From: Lineus longissimus
Taxonomy: Eukaryota > Nemertea > Pilidiophora > Heteronemertea > Lineidae
Reading direction: 5' to 3'
Length of the DNA stretch: 64,000 nt
Assembly (NCBI RefSeq): GCF_910592395.1
Contig: NC_088317.1
Coordinates: forward strand, 4,342,001 to 4,406,000
Part shown: piece after piece, positions 12,785-25,939 of the stretch
Layout: each line of letters starts with the position of its first letter
How positions within the stretch are numbered: the stretch's first letter is position 1
The notes under the pieces: generated by a model
Told to the model about the DNA's origin: nothing
Database searches by the model: none
What the model saw: the letters and a program-made list of their open reading frames with translations, nothing else
Position numbers and translations under genes: made by a program

Positions 12785-14554
12785 GTAAGTTTCAAAGTTA
12801 TATTTTGTGTTGTACGTTAGTGGTTTTTCTTCCAGCCTATTGTTTTCAAAGAGGATTATTGACTAGGACATTCCGTGCTTCAAATGTTTGGAATTTATTT
12901 TGGAGTTTAAAACTTTTGATCGCAGCATTAGTAGTGGAAGAGTCCAGACATTATCCAATCAGCCAAGATCCTTCTTCAGCCAGAATATGATGTCACTGAT
13001 CGGAAGTTACATGTACGTCATACTTGGTGGAAATCTGAGGCTGGTGGTATCTTCATAAGTCAGATGCTATTCCAATGTGACATGTGCTTCCCGAGTTATG
13101 ACTGGATAGATGCTTTGATAGCCAATTCAAAACGAATGACTAGATTGAAAAACGGGCAGGGAATTACTTGGCACTTAAAGGATGGTGAAGCATCGGTATG
13201 CGTTCAAGTAGGCTTGCCAGGGCCTCCCCAAATCATTGTGGAGTCTGGTTCAGCAAACCTTTGGGACGTTTCCCTGATATTACTGGATAAACTTTTAAGA
13301 GTTTGCCCAGCTGAGAGAATTAGCCAGCTAAGACATCCCTTATTGATGTAGCATGAATAAATTGACTGAGCAATTCTCTTGAGATGTTAGGCGCTAATGT
13401 GGTTTTCTGACTTGAGATACAGTTGGGGACTAGTATTAGTTGACTGTATCACCGCGGCACAAAAATTAAGTCAATGTACTTTATCTTCTGTCTCTTAGGT
13501 CACTTTGCCTCTGGTCCACTGTATCAGCTTGGAAGTATTTTCCTTGAGTTTAGCTAACTTTAGTCTTGTGCTGATGATGTTGTACTGAGCCAAAATGATC
13601 TTGGATCTGTGTGACCCTTTCAGTTGCTAATCTCTCAAAAATATTGGAGAGAATAACCACCGTTGTCAATTTGGCTTGTACCCTCTGCCTAGCATAAGCA
13701 GTTTCCAACATGTTAACGCAAAATTACCCCGGCTCCTTGGCATACAAAATGTTACATTTTAGAAGTAACTGACCACTTATGCCCTTCACTCCCCTACGAG
13801 CATGATCTGCCAGCAACTTTCTTCCACTGTCTTTAGTCACTGGCAGTCCTCTCTGTTCTTGCCAAGAGTAACCCATTGTCGTCACAGAACTCTTGTGGTC
13901 TAACTGATTGACCGTCTGCCAAAAAATCAATTGGATCATTAGTAAGGCAAGGTTTTTCGTGGCATTAGCCAATGATACTTATTCGCGATATGTCCCAAAC
14001 AAATTTGGTAGTGTTGACTGATGGCTATAGGTCTGGGGGCAATGCGTTTTGAATTATGATTGAAGGGATGGCTTGGCAAAAGGAACAGGCAGGATAACAT
14101 GGCTGTTTTTAAGCTATGCTTAAGTAGAGCTACACTCTAGTTACACCTATCTAAGAGGACTTCGTTGATTCATCCAGGGATGATCTCTGTTTCCAACCGT
14201 CCCCAAACATTGCTTCCATTCTTCAAGCCAAAGGGCTGTACTACACAGGTAGGCGACCAGGAGTACATCTGCCCGTCAAACTCAGACCAGACAGGAGGTC
14301 TAGCCCGTATTACACTTCAGCCACTTCTGAAAGACACATATTTATTCATGGTATGGAGCGTTCAAGCGATCTTCTTGAGGCCAATCGAGTCTCAGAATTC
14401 TGATCATGTAGCCCTCTGTGACATACCATTGAAATATGACTGATAAACAACTCTTATGCCTATTTGGGCTGTGCGACATTACCTTAAGGGTTGCTGGGCC
14501 ATCAATACAATACTTGCTGTGTGTGGAAAATTTCACTACAGGAGTTTTTCGATG

Positions 14555-15016
14555 TCAGTAGTATATTATGTTGTTTTCGAGCTCCAATGTGGTGGATCCG
14601 TGTGGTGGATCCATGATTTAGGCGGGAAATTCAAATTTTTTTATTTTTTTTATTTTTTTAAAAATTTGTAAATCTTTAAATTTTTATTTTATTTTCCTGA
14701 ATTTCCCGCCTAAATCATGGATCCACCACACGGATCCACCACACGGATCCACCACACGGATCCACCACACGGATCCACCACACGGATCCACCACACGGAT
14801 CCACCACACGGATCCACCACACGGATCCACCACACGGATCCACCACACGGATCCACCACACGGATCCACCACACGGATCCACCACACGGATCCACCACAC
14901 GGATCCACCACACGGATCCACCACACGGATCCACCACACGGATCCACCACACGGATCCACCACACGGATCCACCACATTGGAGCTCGAAAACAACATACA
15001 TGTACTATACTACTGA
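14555..15016. mobile_element. Foldback element with a 20-copy 13-bp array in one arm
   Basis: The ends TCAGTAGTAT (14555) and ATACTACTGA (to 15016) are inverted. The arms continue as inverted repeats through GTTTTCGAGCTCCAATG and ATTTAGGCGGGAAATT, apart from a small insertion in the right arm. The arms meet at an AT-rich spacer (about 14632-14695). The left arm holds two GGATCC-containing units (14594, 14607). The right arm holds 20, exactly 13 bp apart from 14719 to 14966. Open frames across the array are artefacts of the repeat. Confidence 0.85.
14719..14978. repeat. 13-bp tandem repeat GGATCCACCACAC, 20 copies
   Basis: GGATCC occurs every 13 bp from 14719 to 14966 with no visible interruption. 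It forms the expanded right arm of the foldback element. Such uniformity suggests recent expansion by slippage or unequal exchange, or assembly-sensitive sequence. Confidence 0.97.
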
Positions 15017-18000
15017 TGTTGTGTTGTGTTTTATGAGTGCTATTGGATGAATACAAAGCACATAGGTATCATGTCAAGGACTTAAGAAAAAGACTTAGGG
15101 AAGTTCACAGTGCTCAGATATTCACTGAGGTGAATGCCTTTGTGCCCTTGAAATTTCTTCCTCGACAAAGGCAACAATTTCTTCACTGAAAATCCAGTGG
15201 CCCTGTACTTTCACCATTGGAGTGGAATGAACTTATTTCGGCATAGCTCATCATGTGAGTAGCCTCCACTGGTCCAGCATTATCTTATCTCATCACCTTA
15301 CATCGCAATAAAGCGTGGTTGGTGAAAGAACACTGGAATCCTACTGGTATATTGTTACCATAATCTAAAATTCTATCCCAGTGGACTTCCAATAAACTTG
15401 TTTACAACTAAACGTATTAAGAAGTCCAATTGCATTCGTAATGGCAATTTTCCTCTTGAAAATCTATTATTGAAGGCCACTTTCTCAGTATAAAAGCATT
15501 CTGATCTAAATTTAAATCTCTTATGAATATCATATCGCAGCAATGTATTCCGTGAAGAAATTGACTTCAAAGAGACTTTTAGAGAAGATGAAATTCGTCT
15601 AAAGTGAATACGAGTTCTTTTGTAAGCTTTTATGGTAATTTGAACTAGAAGAACATTTTCATCATCTGAGAGGAGTAGCAAGTAGTGTTGAATGCACAAT
15701 TGATGTTGAAGAGTTTGTGTGAATCGTACAGTGTTCACACCATCCTCAGCTGAGCACCAGACCCTTGGGCCTCTTGTTATATTGACTGGGTTCTCAAAAA
15801 AACCTACGAAATTTATGTGGATTTCAGGGAATTTTTTTTCTCGCAATCTATGGATTCTTTTGTAAAGATGATGTGCAGATGATGTCATTTACCACCAAAT
15901 TAGATAGCAAAGACGTCAATACAACAAAATCATGCTAGGTCAGTTTGACACCTTGGCAGTTTGTGATGTCTTATACCAAATGACGTTGCCGAAATGTTAT
16001 CGTTGATCTGACAGCGGTGTTGCACTGACGTCCACGGTGGCATGTTGGCTATCCAGTATCGCACCTCATACATGGATGTTTCTCTGCTCAACTGTAATAA
16101 AACATCTTGGCACCCCCGATAATCTCGCTAGAAAAATCTGTGGTCGAGTTGTTGTCACGCTCTCGGGGAAAGCATGAATGATTGAATTGCTTTTTCCAGT
16201 GTCGTTTTCTCTGGGGTCTCGGACTATGTTGCATGCATCAGATACGGATGCTGTTGGGTTATTCTTGTGGCAGACATTGATTTTACCCTTTCTTGGCCAA
16301 ATCTTGTCGCTGTATCTCACTGACTTAGTCACAGGCAGTGCCAGTGTAGTGATGCTGCAGACTGATGTGTCAATTACAGTTGTGTAGCAGCCTTCTGTTC
16401 TTCTTCAGCCATTTTCGATACCTGGTTGATGGCTATTTTGTCAGATCTTCGCCCTGTGATGGCCACGAATTGGCCTGGCTCACCGGCCAGTGTCTCCCCA
16501 CCTGGCCAGGTAGCCTATCTCGTTTGCTCTCCTGCAAAATATGGGGCAGTCTCCATCACTTAATCCAGCTCGCAGGCCAGTGTCCCTCTATCTGGCAGTA
16601 AAGTAAAAACCGATGTATGATATTCATGTAACTAGCAATTTCATTACAAAAAGTTGAACTTGAAATGGTTAAACTAGGTCGCCATCTTTCATACTCAGAG
16701 TTAGCGTCATTCACCATGTACCTTTCCAAACTCCCTTTCATATACGCACCATCCGACTCGTTAGCAAGCCATTTCGGATGATCGAACGTTCTCATTTGTC
16801 CAATTTAGCACAAGGCCGCATATACATGGTCCCGCGGGGTTGGTGCGAGCAACATACATGATTTTGGATTCCATAATATCGGATGAGGATAAATAGCTTT
16901 GCATGCACGTTGCGGTCTCCCGGGAACTCACTTAGCTTGTGAGGATAATTTGATTTAATTTGTCTCGGTATGTCCAGCATGATATGGGATCTGCAGTAGA
17001 AATGATTGCATGTGGACAATTGCTTCAACTTAATTCAGTCAAGTCAACATTTTGCATTGCGCGGAAAGTGATTTTTGAAATATTAATGCCATATGCGTTT
17101 GATTTTTTGTGAGGCGCTCTGTGTAGAAATATCTTGGCACATTGAAAAAAAGATGTGTGATAAAGAACAAGATATTGACTGCTATAAGATATGCCATGGC
17201 TATGAATAAGGCGACTAGTTTTGAATAACAACAAGAACAGCTTTCCACGTCGTTGAGTTTTTGTTTAAAGCGAACGAAGGTCGCATTCCCTTAATATCTG
17301 TCAATCTGTTTGAGCTGTGTGAGTGGATGCTGTTCACATTCTCCTCTGTTTGATTTGCTGTATCCAGTCAAAAGATCACTCACCAAAATTCCCTCAGGTT
17401 GTCCAGAGTCAAAGCGTCCCGCTTTGTAATTCAGCAAGGGGACGTTTTTTGGCTGTGGGTAGACCCTTTTACAGCTTAGAACCCCACCTGGCATGCCTGG
17501 GCTGTAAAACTAAAAGATCGAAGAGAACAGGTCATTTGCTGCTTGAGCACCAGAGTGATAGGTTCTCTTAGTACATATGCCATGCGTTATAGTACTATGC
17601 TCTTGAAGGTACCTTGATGAGTCATCGCTTGAACTCAGGGTTCGTGAATTGGGGGTTTAACACAGTGGTTGATAGGGTAAAAACCTTTTATTTTAATACC
17701 AACAACTGCTCACTAGCATAACTTAGCGTATGCTAAATATAAACAACAAGAGACACTGCATTGATTAATCGAAGATTTTGTTGTTTCCTCATCAACAGAA
17801 TAGTAGCTTGCTAACATCATCCGCTCAAATAGCATGCCAACATCATCAACGCTATTGATGGCTGTCTCAAGTGTTGTCTTAATATCGCCAAGTATTTGCG
17901 CAGAGACAGTTTTTTTCCTCCGGAACATTTTCAAGAGTTTCACACTGAGTCATGGCAATGGTAAATCAATTAAAGAGGTTTTTTCATGGAGTTCTGTGAG

Positions 18001-19079
18001 GCTAAATGTGTGTAATGTCGATACTCATACCAAAAATGACAAAGGAGGCAGTGTGTGTGTTCAGTGAATAATTAGGCTTCTCACCAAAACGTTTATTCAT
18101 TCCCATCATGTTTTCGACAAAAACCAAATTGACAGCTTTTGGGTAATGTTTGGATCAGTGATGGCATGACAAGACAGACTGAAATCTTAAGTCACCCAGC
18201 ATTCTAAAGTACATGTACCCGCAAACGAGCGATTTTGACTGCAGCAACCTGCAATAACTATCACATGTGACAAAAGATGATAATCAGTTTGCGTAGTGGT
18301 TTAGACTAAAGGTCTAGACTCTCCAACACTGCCCTAAAGCATCAGCCAAAGACCTTTCTGGCCTATCAGAGGTACGCTGACCAGCCATCCCTCATCGGTG
18401 TAACAGAGTCCCGGTCAACGCAATGAAGACCAAAACTGGAGAGTCAAGATGGCCAAAGACAAGATGGAGGCACTTCGTGAGAATATGGTTCATAGAAGGT
18501 TCTGGTATAGATTGGCTAAGAATTGGACAGAATACTAAACAGCCACTCGGGGACCCTGTCAGTCTGATGACCTTTTAGACACCCAAGATATATCTGCAAG
18601 TCACCAATGCGCTCTGGCTCCCCTGTGGGGTCATCAACTCTTGTCTCCGAGATGGTGCTGTCAGATATCATAACCATTTTCTTCTCGGCATGATAACGCA
18701 GAATTACAGAGGGGCATTTTGCTTCTGGAAAGAGATAACGTCTTTTGGGTCTCATACTGACTGATTGCCTTGGTAACTCTGATATACATTATGAGCCTTA
18801 TGATGCCTGACTTCGGCTCAGTAATGACAATAAGTCCATTTGCTTGGTAATTATTGATATCAGGTGATAAATGGGTTATGATCATCATATTTGGCAATGT
18901 AATAATGGAGAGTTTGCACATCCATAACAACTCCATCCACGCAGCATGACAGAATCCTTTTATATACGAGGAAGGCATGGCGGTGGGGGGGGGGGGGTTA
19001 GTATATCCACCCCGCAGTTTCTTTGCTAGTTTCCCCTTGTCAGTTTTTGAACTGGATAGGACGCCATTGACCTTCTTCT

Positions 19080-19420
19080 CTGGCCACCCGTGCTTGCACT
19101 AACAGAATCCTTTCCTCTGTCGAGGGATTTCATACTGTTGGAGAAAACTAGATCAGACAGATCCAGTCTTGTAGCATCAGATTTCTTTGCAAGTTTGCCC
19201 TTGTTAGCTCAGTTGACCCCTTGAACTGAATAGTAGGTCACTGACATTCTTGTCCGGCTGCCCCTGCTTGCAGTATCAAAATCCTTTCCTCTGCAAAGGG
19301 ATTTTGTGCTGGAGGATAAAACTAGATCTGTGCCTGCACTATCAGAATTCTTTCCTCTTCTGAGAGACTTTGTGCTGTTGGATACAATTAGATCAGACAG
19401 ACTTTGACATATCCTCCCAC
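19080..19420. repeat. Degenerate tandem-like repeat
   Basis: The motifs AGAATCCTTTCCTCT, GAGGGATTT/AGGGATTTTGTGCTG and ACTAGATCAGACAG recur three to four times in the same order between about 19100 and 19400, with a weaker trace upstream at 18950. This is an old, diverged local duplication. Confidence 0.6.
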
Positions 19421-19940
19421 GCAACATCTGAGCCTTTCATTTACCGGGGGATTTCATTTTACATAGGAGTATGGAACACGATCACATATCCACCCTCGCA
19501 GTATATATTTTCTTTCGATTGTAAAGCCCTTAGACCGGGTCTTGACAGATTCTTTCCTATACTTGCGCTTGTCCTGACATCATCAGTATCCTTTCATCTA
19601 CGGCGCTTTTATATTGCCCTGAAGGATGAAATATGATCTTTTACCCTCGCAGCAGCTTTCTCTTCTCTTCTACTTTGACAGTCCTTGAACTGGATGGTGT
19701 CATCGTACTCCCAATTCTGTACCATCATACCCCATTGTTGTCTTATTTAAGGGGTACTTTCCTAATGCACTGCAGCAGGATGGAACTGGATCCTATATCC
19801 CTCACACAGCATTAGGTTCTCTTCTGGTCCATCCAGAGCCCTAGAGCTTGATCAGGAGAGTAAATCACCTTGTTTGCACTGGTGATCTGGTAATCTGCTA
19901 GGAGGCACAGGTTCAAAAAAATTGCTAAGATTGCTTGTAA

Positions 19941-20384
19941 GAGACAAGACCACTAATGAATATTCATAGGTTGGAGGGTCGAGGCCTATCAATTAGACGA
20001 GTGCATGTTTTTAACTCTCGAGTACATATTTCGAGAGGTATTGAAAAAATATTTGCTGTGGCAAGTCTACAGATATAAAGAAATTATTTAATGAAAAAAT
20101 TAATTTCGAATTTTGCTAATAGGGTAATAGGGGGCGTGTTTTGAGTTTTTTCTGCCAGTTGGCTGAAAAGAGTGGAAATATCAAAGTCTGTCTAATTTGT
20201 CGATTATCAAAAAATTTCCGTGGTCAACTACCAGTTTATTTTTCACCATTTACTTGCCTGACTCTCCGGAATAACATAATCTAAATTTCAGATTCACAAC
20301 CGCACGCAGTATTTGATGCGTCGCAGTCAAACATTGACAATTTAACTGCTAAAAGGCTTAAAAAATCAATTGTGGTCTTGTCTC
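19941..20384 (-). mobile_element. 444-bp TIR element, copy 1
   Basis: It begins GAGACAAGACCAC and ends GTGGTCTTGTCTC (13-bp perfect terminal inverted repeats). The sequence is closely similar over its whole length to the reverse complement of 59954-60397, and both copies are exactly 444 bp. It has no open frame of note, so it is a non-autonomous element. No duplication of the flanks is visible at this copy. The minus orientation is relative to copy 2. Confidence 0.85.
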
Positions 20385-22186
20385 GCAATGAGTAAATTAT
20401 AAAGCAGCAACCATCGATCTGTCGTCTTTGTCGAGTAACGAACCATGAACTCTTTAGTCAATGCCCCTGATAGAGGGAGAAATTTGATTTGATAGAGATC
20501 GAGAATCAGTCCGTCTGTTCGGCCGATCGAAATATCAGTAATTGAATGTGATTTCTATGTCGTTAGTTCGACATCGATTTTATGATTGACGCCCTATTGT
20601 CGACGGAAATGTTGATAATGTAATCTAAGAAGATGGTGCTTTGTCATGGACAGTAGTTTCCACTTTGTACAGAAGGTGGTGTAATTGATGCGATTATTCG
20701 ATCGTTAGTGCGACATCGAATATATGATACAAAACATAATCGAACAAATCATGTCAGGAAATGTTAATGAGGTCATGATGATTCTAAGCAGCGTTACATT
20801 GTTGTCGTTAAACATGCCAGTTGACCAACATGATTATATTTTTTTGACACGAGTTTGTATTTGGAACTAATAGACTGTACTAGCACTAGACAGATGAAAT
20901 AAATTATTCATGGGTTCTTGCAGATTCGTCTGGCTTATCCTGACAGTGAACTCACTGATTTCACCCCAAAGAATGTTCTCTGTAATGCTGTGTGCAGTAT
21001 GCTGTGATAAAGTCTAACAAATTTGACGTCCGTCGCAGTTTGCAGCGATGACCGATGCCTGTTGCAGACACCTATACAATGACCACTACAAATAGGAGAT
21101 TTTTTGTCGCATGCGATCGTGATTGCAGGTCAGGGTGACAATAATCGCTCATTCGTGCAGCGGGAACTCTCAGTCATATTTTCTGTATCAGTCGTAGAAG
21201 CAACAGATTCCACAGAGGGCAAAACTCCATCCCTTTCACTCTCGTGATTGGATCACCCCACCATGCTGATTGCCCCTTTAATCTCCCTCTGCCCGGTATA
21301 GGTTCCCGAGGCGCACACGCCAGGTTCAAAGCCAACCCATAAAACTGTCTCATTCCTCGCTCCCTTTGAAAACATTTCAGACCCTTTATCGCAAATTGCA
21401 AACCACAAGTGGCAAGGACTCGACTGTTGTCAGCAACAAAATGCGCTAAATTGGCTATATAATTGGCTTGTATCGTATTCATGAAATTATAATTTTTGCG
21501 TTGGAAGTTGTGTGTCGTGTTCTGAAGAGAATATTGAATTACTAACAAACGAGTGACCGTTATTGTGTTGTTTCCCTTCTGGCGTTGATGATGTTGATTT
21601 GGTGGTGTGGAGCAAAGTAGAAGAGGGGGATGGGTTTTTTCGGGACGCTGGGATGGACCAAAGAATTGTCAGCCCTTATTTTAGCAGGATTCGGGAGGGG
21701 GGGGGTGTAAAAATGGCATCGGGACCTATTGAAATTGAAATTTGACCTTTTTCCTGATGAATTGATAAGCTTAACTAAATCTCCAAAATGACATGGTGTG
21801 GCTGCCTTTGCAGATTTTTTAGGGAAGAGCACAATCATTCACCAAAATGAATTTGTACGAACCAATGTAATGTTTGTAATTTAGCATCAGTGCACAAACG
21901 CGTGACAAGACAGTATTTTCAGTCGAATGGTACACAGTTATAAGAAGATGTGTGTGACTTGTTTGACCTTGACCGTGACATTTTCTTGGAGAGATTTGAT
22001 AAGCTAAACTAAATCTCCTCAGAAAAGACCAATGACGGCCCCTCAGCAGATTATGAAGCCGGAACGTAATCAATGACCAATATTTACTCGGACGGACCAA
22101 CTGAAATGAATTTACCATCTTCTTCGAGATAATATCAGCGTCAATAGGATAGTACATAGATTCAGTTCCTGATAGCATTAGCGTCA

Positions 22187-22300
22187 AACCTCCCTTAGCG
22201 GACATCTCTGTTAGTGTGGACACCCTCTCGAAATGTACAATGAAGGGAAAAGTAGTTTGCCGTGGAACCACCTTAAGTGGATACCTCTGTTCTACTGTAC
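22187..22300. repeat. Fragment of the CCTCCCTTAG TIR family
   Basis: It contains AACCTCCCTTAGCGGACATC at the left and GGATACCTCTGTTCTACTGTAC at the right, resembling the two ends of 5767-5948. The middle is shortened and diverged. A further trace (AGACCTCTCTATTAGGAACA) lies at about 22370. Confidence 0.55.
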
Positions 22301-24656
22301 TTATAACCTTATAGCTGCGATATCAGTTTTGTTGCAAAATCGGTAGTTCAATTTGCCCAAAGTAAACAGGAGACCTCTCTATTAGGAACATGATTTGTCA
22401 ATCCTATCTCAACATAAGTGTGGTCTTGTGTATTATACGTGATATGAAATGCTGATGTACCTTTCCAGAAATGGGGTGCTGAGTGTCCGAAATAGTGATG
22501 TCATAAGGGGAAAATAGGCCTTATGGTGGAGGGACAAAGGAGATAGTCATGGTTGACCAACATACTTGAATGCCTTTAATGACGGACAAGGGGGAAAAAG
22601 TTAGTTCCAATGCAAGCCAAGCATGTATAGCTAGTGCTGTTCAGAAGGAGGTAATTTGGAGTTTCCAATTGACCATTAGAGGCCAACGCAGGGCGCAAAT
22701 ATGAAATGGACAGAAATGTCATAAAATAAGTTATGAGCATGCAAATTTATGATGTGGGATCAGGCGCGATGGTGAATGGACCTAACCGCAATATCTAATG
22801 GGGTTATTTTGGCTAACTAGTAATTCAAAATACCATGGAAACGTGGAATAACTCATCATTAACTGTCCTATTTGGTTTGGGAGAATGTTGTAGAATGCAA
22901 AGGGAATCGAGAATGGTCGTTTTGAGTGGGAACTGGCTTTGACCGAAATGTGTGGCAGGGTCGGAATGACATCTCCATCATGGAAGCAAATATTGGCAGA
23001 GAGATTATGCCTGAATATCATCAAGGCAGTGTGGAGAGTGTACTTCGATGTGACAATCATCAATGAAAAGTCACATTGCATCTTCCTCATTCTGGAAAGA
23101 GATGTGCTCGATTAACATAAGACGTCGTAATTAAAAATAGTGAAATACGGTATTTCGTCGATGCGTTACGTAGTTAAACCCGTGGGAAAAACTAATTGGG
23201 TTTTTGACAGTCATTGTTGTCGAGGGATCATCTCTGCTACTAATTGAGAAAATATTCTGCGTCAAAAGACCAGTGGATCGCTTGCGCAGAAGCTTCAATG
23301 ATGTTGGAAAATTGAGTGCAGCTATATGTCCTATAGGTTAGACTCTCGGAAGGATCACCGCTGTTTCCTTCTTTCTTCGAATGTGACGTGAATAAAACCG
23401 GAGGTTCGTTGTTCCTGGTACCTACCGGTATGCAAGGGGAAAAACTGAAGACTCTCACCAAATGAAAACATGATTAGCTTGCATTGGACTCTCCTTATGG
23501 CGGAGGAAGGAGTCGCCAGGCCAATAAACCAGTAAGAAGTACCATGTGGCCTTCATATATACGTCATTCAGAGTCTGAGGCTCAGAAAATGACTGAGTCT
23601 GGAGGAGTGAGGTTGTAAATACTAATCACAACAGACACAAATGACTCTCTGTCATCTGTTCGGTTAGAGTCTCTTGGGACTTACGCCGATGCTCCTAAAA
23701 GATTCAATTACACAAGTCAGCATTGGCGCTGCATGAAATTTAGAACATGGTACCCTTTGGTCTGCGGCTTAAAGTTTTGAACATGTAACCTTCAAACCTA
23801 AAATTTAATCGCGTACACAATTCCATGGAACACATTTCCGTGTACTTTATGTCGTAGCCTCAGAGATTTCGAAGCACGTGATCGAGTTTGAGAGGAGTGA
23901 TGCCGCGAATATTAATCACAAGAGACAGAAACGACTCTCCGTCATCCGTTAAGTTTCTCGTTCAATAATTAAGAGAGGAACTAATGTGATGTAAGGAATC
24001 GTTAAATTTGATGAAGTTTCTTGTTGACTCTTTAATTCTAGTAAGTGGCTTTCTACTTCAGAGTGTGCTGTGTTGTTCAGTTTTATTGGGGTCTTCATCC
24101 GGTTTTCACCTCAAAGCCTCACAACTGTGTCACCGCACTAAATCTCGACCACGCGTATCCTTCCTAATCAACGCAAGCCAACACCTCTAGCTTGTTAGGC
24201 TCTCGATTACTATTGCTCCAATGCCATCATGCGCAAGTAATTAAGCAAGACGCTATTAATTATCGTTAGGTCGTTTCGTATGCATCTGATGAGCTCGGAT
24301 ATACATGCCTGGCCGCTGTACGACCCCTTCGGGAAGACCAGGCTAACTGGAGTGATATCTCATTTGGAGGTGCTGCCACCTGGTCTCGATAAGAAGAAAC
24401 AGTGTTTAAGTGTAAAGAGGCTGATACTTTTGCATTCTGAACATTCTGGTATTTTCCATTCGGTGACTACCTCATTTAAAAGTGATTGTACATGCAATGT
24501 TGAGGAGCAAGTGGATGACCCTGGTGTGTGAGGATGTTGCATTGGACATCGAATGTCAGTGGATTCAGTAACTTTTATCTGTGGGTGATAGCAGGAGATA
24601 CTGAGATTATCTCTCCTGTTTTTGCAGTGTCCATAAGCTGACCAAGGTTAGCTATA

Positions 24657-24768
24657 AGTTAATGATGATTATGGTGATTAATCAGTAGATTATCATCATG
24701 ACAGTGGACATGCCCTGAAGTTTGCCGAGGCGAGATAAGGTCATCGTGGCAATGATTTGATGAGGCAT
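24657..24768. repeat. Direct duplication, copy 1 of 2
   Basis: It shares AGATTATCATCATGACAGT, GAGGCGAGAT and TCATCGTGGCAATGATTTGA with 24997-25107. The two copies lie about 340 bp apart in the same orientation. Confidence 0.75.
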
Positions 24769-24996
24769 CTCCAGCGAATACCTCTCTTGGATCGAGTAGG
24801 GGAAGGTTGATTAGACATAGAGGGTGTGTGTGGTGCATTTCTCATCAAATTTCTTGGTGTGTTTCCAAAAGTTCATGGTCAATTTCAAAGATTTTTCACA
24901 AAATAGGGGGGACGTGCATCTGGTGGGCCCCCCTTGGATTCGCGCCTCTTGTTTCTGTCCCAATGTCCCCAAATCTGCCCTTTCCATCCGTAATAA

Positions 24997-25107
24997 GTTA
25001 ATTATAATTACGGCAGTTAATCAGCAGATTATCATCATGACAGTCGACACGAAGTGAAATTTGCTGAGGCGAGATGAAGTCATCGTGGCAATGATTTGAT
25101 GAGGCAC
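24997..25107. repeat. Direct duplication, copy 2 of 2
   Basis: This is the second copy of the segment at 24657-24768, with several substitutions. It probably arose by local duplication; no terminal repeats are seen. Confidence 0.75.
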
Positions 25108-25298
25108 CAATGAGACAAATGATGTGGAAAATGGGGAGTAATTGATCTGATGGGAAACAAACGGGATAATCATACGTATCACTTTAACCCTTAGAGGCTG
25201 GGTGGTTTGAAAGTTGGCCGAGATGTGAAAGTGTACCTGAGGGCTAAGGGCAGAGTGGCTGGGTGGTTTGGACACTTTTGGATTTAAGAAAGAGATCA

Positions 25299-25690
25299 GA
25301 GCCCGGTTGTTCAAAAGAAGTTAAATTTCATTGATGTTAAGTTAAATATCAACGTTAAATTCCTTAAACTTGGCGTTAGCTAACTTGGCGTTAAATTTGG
25401 GTTGTTCAAAACAACGTTAGGGTGAACTAACGCTAATGTTAGTAAATATTGCATCTTGGTTCACTGATGTTAGTTGCCATGGTAGGTATAGGTAATCAAG
25501 TTAAAGATAACGTTAGATTTAACTTAGGGTTTTAGGTAAGTTAAATCTAACGTTAAAGATAACGCCAATGTTAGGCTAATATTGTTTGAACAACTCAAAA
25601 TAAAACTTGACGTTATCTTAACGCCAAGTTAGGAATTTTAACGTTAAGTTATCTTTAAAAATGTATTTCTTCTTTTGAACAACCGGGCCC
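25299..25690. mobile_element. 392-bp TIR element adjacent to Dlg exon 3
   Basis: The ends are inverted repeats with a perfect 20-base core (25301-25320 and 25669-25688, GCCCGGTTGTTCAAAAGAAG). Allowing one mismatch, they extend to GAGCCCGG / CCGGGCCC. TCA is found on both sides (25296-25298 and 25691-25693), a possible 3-bp target duplication. The interior is full of TTAACGTTA-type motifs in both orientations and codes for nothing. It stops 66 bp before the exon at 25757. Confidence 0.8.
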
Positions 25691-25756
25691 TCAAATAGTT
25701 CTGCTCAACACCGCCTCAGTGACAAGTTCTTGATGCGTCTCATTCCTATCTTTCAG

Positions 25757-25939
25757 AAACACCGCCTGGTATCAGACGAAGACCTCCCACCGCCTCCGCC
25801 AGAGCTCATGGAAAAAGCCGCTCATCCAATCCACCGAGACGACTATATTCGACCCACCCCCATATCAGCGCTAAGTAACGCAATACCGATGACATCGATG
25901 AACATGCCGGAGGAAGATTTTGAAACGGACGAAGCTGAG
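25757..25939 (+). CDS. Dlg linker exon with proline-rich and acidic segments
   Basis: The exon is 183 nt (61 codons), between TATCTTTCAG and GAG|GTAGGA, entering and leaving in phase 0. This matches the phase-0 end of the L27 exon. The peptide starts KHRLVSDEDLPPPPPEL and ends MPEEDFETDEAE. It has no globular domain. The five-proline run after an acidic stretch is a possible SH3 or WW ligand, and the tail is strongly acidic. Assignment to Dlg rests on strand, phase continuity and position between the L27 and PDZ1 regions, not on sequence similarity I can recall. The linker of Dlg proteins is known to vary by alternative splicing, and this exon could be skipped without a frameshift. It could instead belong to another plus-strand gene, but I see no other. 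Confidence 0.75.

Larger units (their letters stand above)
12785..25756 (+). other. Dlg intron between L27 exon and first linker exon (about 13 kb)
   Basis: No coding exon is supported. The contents are listed separately: foldback element (14555-15016), 444-bp TIR element (19941-20384), TIR-family fragment (22187-22300), local duplications (about 19080-19420; 24657-24768 with 24997-25107), and the 392-bp element (25299-25690). A 171-codon minus-strand open frame (15373-15888) has no recognisable domain. A run of 13 G lies at 18985-18997. A weak relative of the sequence at 8090-8175 is seen at 24825-24925. The stretches 15900-18900 and 22300-24650 show nothing I can name. Confidence 0.7.

Noticed and set aside
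14684-15056. Open frames of 95-113 codons in several frames over the 13-bp array
   Set aside because: A 13-bp unit without stops leaves all frames open; the peptides are pure repeats (DPPHGSTTRIHHT and relatives).
15373-15888. 171-codon minus-strand open frame
   Set aside because: No domain, no start context, no splice logic. The opposite strand also has partly protein-like stretches broken by stops, so a decayed element is possible but not shown.
18985-18997. Run of 13 G as a quadruplex or regulatory site
   Set aside because: A single homopolymer run; it may also be length-uncertain in the assembly.
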